A DNA stretch of 37,475 nt from Candidatus Omnitrophota bacterium (GTDB taxonomy: Bacteria > Omnitrophota > Gorgyraeia > JAGLLT01): the NCBI GenBank assembly GCA_030632085.1, contig DAOVJY010000005.1, positions 1 to 37,475 on the forward strand, read 5' to 3'. The notes under the pieces were generated by a model. The model saw only the letters and a list, made by a program, of their open reading frames with translations. It made no database searches and was not told the DNA's origin. Each line of letters starts with the position of its first letter. Position 1 is the stretch's first letter. Of the stretch, positions 32,016 to 37,475 are shown one piece after another. The position numbers were made by a program, and so were the translations under genes.

Positions 32016-32105
32016 AATTAACCTTATTTCTCTCTTGTTTTTTTGCAGTATTAACTTTTAAACTAATTATTACATATTGGAATAATAACGGATAATATCG
32101 AGGCA

Positions 32106-33056
32106 TTAGTCTCTTTTGTCATTTTTTATTTCTCTAACTTTCATTAAAGTATCTTCCGCGATTCTTCTGGTGCTGCAAACAAGGTCTGTTAACAGTCCCA
32201 GCATAGTAACCAGAAAGCCAACAGTAATGAGAATGGAAGAAATAATTAATGACTGGATATGGCCGGAGGGATTTAAGCCCGTAACATAGAAATATAAAAA
32301 TCTCAATACAAAAAGTACGCCCAGTGAAACGAGTATCGCGCCGGTAGTCACAAAAACTCTAAAACCCTCATAGGCAACATAAACTTTAATAATCGTTGCC
32401 GTTGATCTTTGTACGTAATGAAAAATACTCGTAAAAAGGCGGGACTTTCTTAAAGGGCCGTTAGTTTTCACGGGAACGTCTTTTACCACCAATCCCTTTT
32501 CTCCCGCCTGGATAATAGTCTCAAGAGTATAGGAAAAATCACTCACGATATTTAATTTCATTGCCGCTTCCTTTGAAAAAGCCCTGAAGCCGCTGGTTAC
32601 GTCCTTAATTTTAAGCCCCGAAAGACGTGAGACTACCCAGCTGCCTATAAACTGTAAAACGCCCTTGATAAAACCCTGACGGCCGGCTTTTAAAATCTCT
32701 CTGTTACCAATAACAATATCAGCTTCTTTATTTATAATCGGTTTAATCAAATCCGGAATAGAACTGCCGTCATATTGATTATCGGCATCTGTATTGACAA
32801 TAATATCAGCTCCCAGCCTGAGAGATTCTTCAATCCCCAACTTAAAGGCATAAGCAAGGCCGGTATTTCTGTTAAGGCGAAGTATGTGCTGAACACCGTT
32901 TTCTCCGGCAACACCAGAGGTATTGTCAGTGCTCCCGTCATCAATAACCAACACCTCAACTTCATCAATACCTTCAATCTGCATGGGAATACCCTTTAGC
33001 GTCACAGGAAGGGTTTTTGCTTCATTTAAACATGGAATTTGAATAATAAGTTTCAT
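32106..33056 (-). CDS. GT2 polyprenyl-phosphate sugar transferase-like protein (DPM1/GtrB type)
   Basis: The GT-A half has IIQIPCLNEAKTLPVTLKGI, VLVIDDGSTDNTSGVAGENG, LRLNRNTGLAYAFKLGIEES and DIIVNTDADNQYDGSSIPDL (DAD metal site). Two C-terminal transmembrane helices follow (about 235-255 and 270-293). This layout transfers a sugar from a nucleotide to undecaprenyl phosphate in dolichyl-phosphate-mannose-synthase-like enzymes. AAGGAGG lies 7 nt before the ATG, and a perfect 29-nt palindrome lies immediately upstream of it. It appears to be the first gene of the glycan cluster; a 90-bp gap without clear signals follows. Confidence 0.88.
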   Translation of the reverse strand: MKLIIQIPCLNEAKTLPVTLKGIPMQIEGIDEVEVLVIDDGSTDNTSGVAGENGVQHILRLNRNTGLAYAFKLGIEESLRLGADIIVNTDADNQYDGSSIPDLIKPIINKEADIVIGNREILKAGRQGFIKGVLQFIGSWVVSRLSGLKIKDVTSGFRAFSKEAAMKLNIVSDFSYTLETIIQAGEKGLVVKDVPVKTNGPLRKSRLFTSIFHYVQRSTATIIKVYVAYEGFRVFVTTGAILVSLGVLFVLRFLYFYVTGLNPSGHIQSLIISSILITVGFLVTMLGLLTDLVCSTRRIAEDTLMKVREIKNDKRD

Positions 33057-33070
33057 AGTTTTACCTCCTT

Positions 33071-33099
33071 ATTTAATATGTCTAATAGACATATTAAAT
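33071..33099. repeat. Perfect palindrome upstream of the first glycan gene
   Basis: Arms ATTTAATATGTCTA and TAGACATATTAAAT flank a single A. It ends 3 bp before the ribosome site region of the GT2 gene, so the RNA hairpin could hold the site near a strong stem. Confidence 0.9.
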
Positions 33100-33262
33100 A
33101 ACCAATAACCAAGATACAAGTTACAAGATACAAACAATTTCCAATAATCAAGCTACAAGATACAAAATATAAACAATCATCAATAATCAAACAGTTATTT
33201 CTGTTTTGGTTATTTGAATTTGGTCATTGGTTATTATTTGATTATTGTCTCTTGTTTCTTAT
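33100..33262. repeat. Long imperfect inverted repeat made of AACCAATAAC/ACAAGATACAA units
   Basis: The left half has repeated AACCAATAACCAAG, ATACAAGTTACAAGATACAA and AATCAAGCTACAAGATAC units. The right half has their approximate complements (TTGGTTATTTG, TCATTGGTTATTATTTG, TCTTGTTTCTTATATC). The centre is AAACAG-TTATTT-CTGTTT. It is non-coding and lies between the glycan cluster and sufB. Confidence 0.75.
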
Positions 33263-33272
33263 ATCTTATATT

Positions 33273-34202
33273 TTAACTCAACAATCCCTGAATAATCAAC
33301 TCTACAGCTTCCTCTTCAGAAAGGCCCCTGGCCATTAAGGTCTGAAGCTGCTTGGAATCAACGCTGCCAATAGCCGCCTCATGGGTTACGTGAGCCTTGG
33401 GATCTCTTACTTCTACAATTGGAACAGCGCTGGCAATAGCTTTATCCTGCACAATTTCCTTACAGTCAACATGCCCCCTGGCAAACGGTGCCGTAGCTAT
33501 TAATTTATTAAATATTTCAGCCTGAGCATTTTGCCTTAATGCCACCCTGGATGTCAAAACACCTCTTGCCCCTTCTCCTTCAAGCAGGGCAGACTCTCTT
33601 ATTTTTATAATATCATCTCCACTGCCGTTTATTTTAGCGGTCATTTCCATAACACTATGAGCCAGGCAGGTTGTCTCATAATCAAGGTCTAACTTACCAA
33701 CCCTACCACGTAAAAGCTCAAAATCGGTTTTAAAACGGGCATAATCAGAGAGCATAACTCTTGCCTTGGGGACCACTTCCACTCCACCCGAATCAGCGTG
33801 GATATGCTTTTCTAAATAGGTATAACTGGCGTGCTCTCCGACTTTTATCTTACCATCCATCAAATGCCGAACTTTTATGGCATTAGGAAAAATGCAGTGG
33901 GCGATAATAAAAATTGAAGCACCGGCTTTTATATCTATATCAAGAATTATTCTTTGCACACCTTCTTTTTTAAGCATTCCAAAACACATATGAACCGGAT
34001 TCTTAATAACTGTGTTTTCCTCAAGAACTATCTTGATATCTACTCCGTCTTTTATTTCTTTAGGAATAACATTTAATCCGGGTAAGCTTTGTGAACTGAT
34101 TACCTTATCGTGACTAATGGTTAAATGGGCTGTATTTGGATCATTTAAATCCGTATCTATATGAGCGGCTTTATATAAAACCAGGGCATCGTTATTTGGC
34201 AT
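33273..34202 (-). CDS. SufB/SufD-family Fe-S cluster scaffold protein
   Basis: At 309 aa this is a short SufBD-domain protein: a right-handed beta-helix pattern (DIDIKAGASIFIIAHCIFPN, GKIKVGEHASYTYLEKHIHA) ends in VEVRDPKAHVTHEAAIGSVD, SKQLQTLMARGLSEEEAVEL. The His in VTHEAAIG corresponds to the cluster-site His of SufD-type proteins, and a Cys lies in HVDCKEIVQD. With SufC it would assemble Fe-S clusters. Only one SufBD protein is present, so it probably homodimerises. The ATG at 34202 lies 6 nt after GGAGG; ATGs at 34205 and 34220 are alternatives. The start overlaps the sufC end. Confidence 0.9.
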   Translation of the reverse strand: MPNNDALVLYKAAHIDTDLNDPNTAHLTISHDKVISSQSLPGLNVIPKEIKDGVDIKIVLEENTVIKNPVHMCFGMLKKEGVQRIILDIDIKAGASIFIIAHCIFPNAIKVRHLMDGKIKVGEHASYTYLEKHIHADSGGVEVVPKARVMLSDYARFKTDFELLRGRVGKLDLDYETTCLAHSVMEMTAKINGSGDDIIKIRESALLEGEGARGVLTSRVALRQNAQAEIFNKLIATAPFARGHVDCKEIVQDKAIASAVPIVEVRDPKAHVTHEAAIGSVDSKQLQTLMARGLSEEEAVELIIQGLLS

Positions 34203-34926
34203 CATTCGCCTCCGGCACATTTTGATGATTGCAAGGTATACATTTGCCCTTAAAATATTTACACATACCGCGGCCGCTGCCCTTTTCCATTAAACGCCCA
34301 CAACATAATAGAAAAGCATCTTCGGCGTGTTCTAGAACTTTCAGGCTGTGGGTAATTAAAATAACTGTAGAGCCTTTTTTCTTCAAAACTTTTATGGCAT
34401 CAAATATCCTCTCTAAGGATTCAACATCAATACCCGAATCAGGCTCATCCAGCATAACTATTTCCGGCATCATGGCTAATATAGAAGCTAACTCGACCTT
34501 TTTTCTCTCCCCGCCGCTCAAGGTTTTATCTACTGCTCTTTTTAAATAACGATCAGGCTGTAAGCCAGACCTAATAAGTGCCTCCTCCGGCTTGAGCCCT
34601 TTTTCAGGTGAATAAGCGGCCTTAAGAAACTTCTCTACAGTCAATCCTTCATAACGAGCCGGTTCCTGCCAAGCAAGGGTGATACCCAATTTAGCCCTCT
34701 GGTCTATACTTTTATCCTTAAGAGACTCCCCGTTAAAGATAATATCTCCTTCAAATTTACGATATCCTTCAAGCCCCATAATAGTAAAAGCTAAGGATGA
34801 TTTGCCAGCTCCGTTAGGGCCAACCAAGGCATGAATTTTGCCCGATAAGAATTCCAGATTAACATCATAAAGTATCTTTTTATCGTTTAGAGTAAGACTT
34901 ATATTTTTAAGAGTTAGAACACTCAT
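34192..34926 (-). CDS. sufC: SufC-type ABC ATPase with a cysteine-rich C-terminal tail
   Basis: All ABC motifs are present: Walker A GPNGAGKSS (36-44), Q-loop AWQEPARYEG, signature LSGGERKKVELA from 136, Walker B IVMLDEPDSGID (156-167) and switch His193 (ITHS). There is no membrane domain, as expected for SufC, which powers cluster assembly on SufB. After the usual fold end, the tail carries Cys208, 209, 222, 229 and 232 (MCKYFKGKCIPC), which is not a normal SufC feature and could bind a cluster or metal. AAGGA precedes the ATG. It forms a two-gene unit with the SufB-like gene. Confidence 0.92.
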   Translation of the reverse strand: MSVLTLKNISLTLNDKKILYDVNLEFLSGKIHALVGPNGAGKSSLAFTIMGLEGYRKFEGDIIFNGESLKDKSIDQRAKLGITLAWQEPARYEGLTVEKFLKAAYSPEKGLKPEEALIRSGLQPDRYLKRAVDKTLSGGERKKVELASILAMMPEIVMLDEPDSGIDVESLERIFDAIKVLKKKGSTVILITHSLKVLEHAEDAFLLCCGRLMEKGSGRGMCKYFKGKCIPCNHQNVPEANDAK

Positions 34927-34972
34927 GCTTTATCCTTTTCAACTTATAAATTATCCTTAAACGCGCCTTGTT

Positions 34973-35001
34973 TTGACATATATTATATGATACTATAAAT
35001 T
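34973..35001 (+). promoter_or_regulatory. Promoter of the polyprenyl synthetase-ispH unit
   Basis: A consensus TTGACA is followed by AT-rich sequence with TATAAA (15-nt spacer) or TAAATT (17-nt spacer). Either places the transcription start within a few bases of the ATG at 35003, implying a leaderless or nearly leaderless mRNA; no ribosome site is present. Confidence 0.55.
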
Positions 35002-35002
35002 T

Positions 35003-36046
35003 ATGTTAAAGCAAATAAGAAAAAAAATCGACAAAGAAATTGAAATATTTTTTAAAAAAGATAAGCTTGCTCTTGATTTAGCTAAATCAAACTTTTCTTT
35101 ATATAAAGAATTAAGAAAATTTTCCTTAAGTAGCGGCAAACGTATCAGGCCATCATTATTCGTTCTGGCTCATGAAGGGCTAGCAGCTAAAAAAACGAAA
35201 AATATATATAAAACCGCTGTGTCTTTTGAACTCCTGCATGATTTTTTTCTTATACATGATGATATTATTGACCGCTCAGACTTAAGAAGAGGAGTTCCCA
35301 GCATCCACAAGACTCTCTCTTGCGTTGAAACGAAAACTTCTACAGGCTTGGGGCCAAATGGCAGTGATTTGGCTATTATAGCAGGTGATATTTTATTTTC
35401 TCTGGCTATGAGGGCCTTTTTATCATCTAAAGCATGTTCAAAAAATAGCCTTAGGGCCCTGGATAAATTTATAAGCTGCTCTTTTTATACAGAAATAGGT
35501 GAATATATAGAAATGCTTGAAGCAACAAAAAGCATTGAAGACGTAAAAAAGGAAGATATTTATAAAATTTACGAGTTGAAAACAGCTAAATATACCTTCT
35601 CTTATCCTTTATCGATAGGAGCGGAACTAGCATCGGCCCCGGAGAAAACCATAAAAGGCCTTTTTAATTACGGTATTTCAGTTGGAATTGCTTTCCAAAT
35701 AAATGATGATGTCCTTGGCCTTTTTGCTAATGAAGAAAAAAGCGGAAAATCATCTTTCAGCGATTTGAATGAAGCCAAAAAGACATTGTTGGTTTGGAGA
35801 GCCTTTCAGGCTGGCAGCCTGAAAGATAAAAAAACAATAAAGCAGCTGCTTATTAAAACTAAAATTAATAAACAAGACCTATTTACAATGCGTACCATTG
35901 TTGAAAAAACCGGATCACTTGCTTACGCAAAAAAAGAAATAAATCGTTATTTTTCTAAATCTCAAAAATTCCTTCTCACTTTAAAAATGAAAGAAGCGCA
36001 AAAGCGGGAATTAAATCTTTTTACAAAACGCATCTTAGGTGTTTAA
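35003..36046 (+). CDS. Polyprenyl diphosphate synthase (trans-isoprenyl, GGPP/octaprenyl-type)
   Basis: It condenses isopentenyl diphosphate onto allylic diphosphates. The first Asp-rich motif is IHDDIIDRSDLRRG (DDIID 86-90), preceded by GKRIRPSLFVLAHE (substrate-binding Lys/Arg). The second is QINDDVLGLF near 233, only partly matching DDxxD (NDDVLG, as in many prokaryotic long-chain or GGPP enzymes). ELKTAKYTFSYPLSIGAELA is also typical. At 347 aa it is longer than FPP synthases, so geranylgeranyl or longer products are likely. ispH follows directly. The product may feed the lipid carrier used by the glycan cluster. Confidence 0.9.
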   Translation: MLKQIRKKIDKEIEIFFKKDKLALDLAKSNFSLYKELRKFSLSSGKRIRPSLFVLAHEGLAAKKTKNIYKTAVSFELLHDFFLIHDDIIDRSDLRRGVPSIHKTLSCVETKTSTGLGPNGSDLAIIAGDILFSLAMRAFLSSKACSKNSLRALDKFISCSFYTEIGEYIEMLEATKSIEDVKKEDIYKIYELKTAKYTFSYPLSIGAELASAPEKTIKGLFNYGISVGIAFQINDDVLGLFANEEKSGKSSFSDLNEAKKTLLVWRAFQAGSLKDKKTIKQLLIKTKINKQDLFTMRTIVEKTGSLAYAKKEINRYFSKSQKFLLTLKMKEAQKRELNLFTKRILGV

Positions 36047-36047
36047 A

Positions 36048-36893
36048 ATGAAAGTAACCGTAGCTAAATCAGCCGGGTTTTGTTTCGGAGTGAAAAGGGC
36101 TTTAAAAATAGCTCTTCATACCGCTTCTTGTGAAAAAAATGTCTACATGCTGGGAGATATAGTTCATAATGAAGACGTTGTAAAAACTATTTCTGAAGCG
36201 GGGATAAAAAAAATAGCAAAACTCTCGGCCGGTAAAGAAAAAACCCTGCTTATACGAGCTCATGGAACCTCAAAAGAAACTTTCAAAAAAGCCAAAAAAC
36301 TAGGTTATAAAATTGTTGACGCTACCTGCTTGATGGTTAAAGAAATCCACAAAATAGCTATAAAAAAACAAAAACAAAACTACAAAATCATTGTTATAGG
36401 CGATAAAAAACATGACGAGGTAAGAGGTATTACCGGCCAGCTCAAAAAAAAGGCTTTGGTGGTCGACTCTTTAAAAAGCCTACCTTCTAAAGCAACTTTA
36501 AAAAAATATAAAAAAGCTGCTGTGGTGGTCCAGTCAACCCAAAATATTGAAGAGGTTAAAAAAATTATTGAAAAACTTAAAATACATATACAACGCCTTG
36601 AATTCTACAATACTATCTGTCAACCTACCAGTAGTAAACAGCAAGAAGCCAAAACACTTTCTCTAAATAATGACATTATGCTTATAATTGGTTCCAGAAC
36701 CAGCGCCAATACAAAACGCCTTTATGAAATTTCAAAATCTCTTAATGAAAAGAGTTATTGGATTCAATCACAAAAAGACATTAAGAAAAACTGGTTTTCA
36801 GGAATTAAATCAGTTGGAATTACAGCGGGCGCTTCAACTCCAAATACAACCACAAAAGAAGTTGTTAAAAAAATTAAAGAGTTAGCTGGTTAA
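36048..36893 (+). CDS. ispH: 4-hydroxy-3-methylbut-2-enyl diphosphate reductase
   Basis: This is the last enzyme of the MEP isoprenoid pathway, reducing HMBPP to IPP and DMAPP with a [4Fe-4S] cluster. The three ligands are Cys12 (GFCFGVKRAL), Cys94 (VDATCLMV) and Cys191 (YNTICQPT). Substrate-site residues are His40 (DIVHNEDVV), His72 (RAHGTSKET), His122 and Glu124 (KKHDEVRGI) and Thr164 (VQSTQNIEE). IIGSRTSANTKRL and GITAGASTP complete the pattern. The length is 281 aa with the ATG at 36048; a GTG three codons earlier overlaps the synthase end. AGGTG serves as ribosome site. The 3' end overlaps the converging epimerase gene by 20 bp. Confidence 0.96.
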   Translation: MKVTVAKSAGFCFGVKRALKIALHTASCEKNVYMLGDIVHNEDVVKTISEAGIKKIAKLSAGKEKTLLIRAHGTSKETFKKAKKLGYKIVDATCLMVKEIHKIAIKKQKQNYKIIVIGDKKHDEVRGITGQLKKKALVVDSLKSLPSKATLKKYKKAAVVVQSTQNIEEVKKIIEKLKIHIQRLEFYNTICQPTSSKQQEAKTLSLNNDIMLIIGSRTSANTKRLYEISKSLNEKSYWIQSQKDIKKNWFSGIKSVGITAGASTPNTTTKEVVKKIKELAG

Positions 36894-37475
36894 TTTTCCC
36901 TTTAGCCATAAAAGCCTTTACGCTTTTAGTGAACATGTCTTTGGTTTTATAGGGCGGAGGAAACCCGGCTTCTTTTAAACGCTTAGCAGAATATATCCTG
37001 TCTTTTAAAAAAAACCCGACCTTTTTCCCCAAGCCGGGAACACATAAAAGTAACGGCTTAAAAATTACCGGCAAGTTCCAGGATTTCGCAATCTTACACT
37101 CAGAACTTATAATATCAAATATCTCTTTTACGCTTAAAACATCTTCATCGACTACAAAAAAAGATCCTTCTAAGAAATTATCATTATCTAAAGCATGAAT
37201 GATAGTTTCAACTACATTTTTTACATATACCAAGTGAAGTTTTTTTACCCCTTTATCTACAGTAAAAAGTAATCTAAATTTCAAAAGCCTGTATAGACTT
37301 TTGAGCATGTGCGGTTCATCCTGGCCATAAACCATGCAGGGCCTTAAAATAACTATTTTCAGGCCTCTTTTCCTGAAGGCCAGAGCAATTTTTTCAGCTT
37401 CTATTTTTGACTCCCCGTACGGACAAGTTGCTTTATAAGGCAGGCCTTCAGTTAAAGGTATTTCCGTATTACCGC
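36874..37475 (-). CDS. NAD-dependent epimerase/dehydratase-type (extended SDR), 3' part
   Basis: The frame stays open to the right edge, so the N-terminal NAD-binding region lies outside; 199 residues plus two bases are visible. The part near the edge reads LPYKATCPYGESKIEAEKIA, holding the catalytic YxxxK (YGESK), followed by LKIVILRPCMVYGQDE and LHLVYVKNVVETIIHALDN, the usual extended-SDR order. FVVDEDVLSVKEIFDIISSE is typical of the 3-beta-HSD/UDP-sugar epimerase group. It may modify nucleotide sugars or lipids; the substrate is not readable. An ATG at 37333-37335 is internal (RPCMVYG), not the start. Confidence 0.88.
   Translation of the reverse strand, partial: GNTEIPLTEGLPYKATCPYGESKIEAEKIALAFRKRGLKIVILRPCMVYGQDEPHMLKSLYRLLKFRLLFTVDKGVKKLHLVYVKNVVETIIHALDNDNFLEGSFFVVDEDVLSVKEIFDIISSECKIAKSWNLPVIFKPLLLCVPGLGKKVGFFLKDRIYSAKRLKEAGFPPPYKTKDMFTKSVKAFMAKGKINQLTL

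Noticed and set aside
33100-33262. Possible CRISPR array from repeated ACAAGATACAA units
   Set aside because: Units are short, irregularly spaced and decayed, with no constant repeat/spacer lengths, and form an inverted rather than a direct array. No cas genes are nearby.
37333-37335. ATG as the start of a 153-aa epimerase-like protein
   Set aside because: The same frame continues upstream to the window edge and contains the catalytic YxxxK, so this ATG is internal.

Overview
The window looks like chromosomal DNA of a Gram-negative (diderm), probably uncultured and anaerobic bacterium. The diderm call rests on an autotransporter beta-barrel, an RlpA protein, a lipoprotein, an AsmA-like protein and a lipopolysaccharide/polysaccharide assembly cluster. 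Gene content and style fit a Candidatus Omnitrophota/PVC-like genome: a class I FbaB aldolase, a two-gene SufC-SufB module, discoidin-bearing glycosidases, and many short intergenic palindromes. That placement is a judgement from general resemblance, not a computed one. Most genes lie on the minus strand.

Layout. 1-2.1 kb: 3' part of an autotransporter and a lipoprotein hydrolase, visibly more GC-rich than what follows. 2.1-9.3 kb: peptidase U32 protein, secreted cyclophilin, thioesterase, rlmN, SYLF protein, a membrane-anchored unknown, pgi and rlpA. 9.3-10.2 kb: an 874-bp intergenic region rich in promoters, with a 115-bp duplication, a candidate small RNA, a possible 34-codon ORF and palindromes. 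10.2-13.5 kb: gpmA, fbaB, dusB and a small ribbon-helix-helix-like gene. 13.5-22.2 kb: a long minus-strand run (yjbQ, two large discoidin/glycosidase proteins, tatD, an FAH-family gene, an AsmA-like gene). 22.3-24.6 kb: alpha/beta hydrolase, DUF3137 and LemA. 24.8-33.1 kb: surface-glycan cluster (five glycosyltransferases, two methyltransferases, a Wzx-type flippase). 33.3-34.9 kb: sufB-like and sufC. 35-37.5 kb: polyprenyl synthetase and ispH, then the 3' part of an NAD-dependent epimerase.

How genes work together. pgi, gpmA and fbaB cluster as glycolysis/gluconeogenesis enzymes. The prenyl synthetase and IspH supply isoprenoids, possibly including the lipid carrier needed by the neighbouring glycan cluster. 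The Suf pair is divergent from ispH, which encodes a [4Fe-4S] enzyme. The two glycosidases are translationally coupled and probably handle a glycan as a pair.

The most unusual material is non-coding. (i) Two near-identical ~128-bp elements upstream of yjbQ and lemA are identical except for a 12-nt hairpin loop that is exactly inverted between them. (ii) A third, diverged relative sits in the leader of the SYLF gene, where it can form mutually exclusive terminator and anti-terminator hairpins. (iii) A compact ~71-nt candidate small RNA with its own promoter and terminator lies between rlpA and gpmA, beside a duplicated copy of the rlpA promoter.
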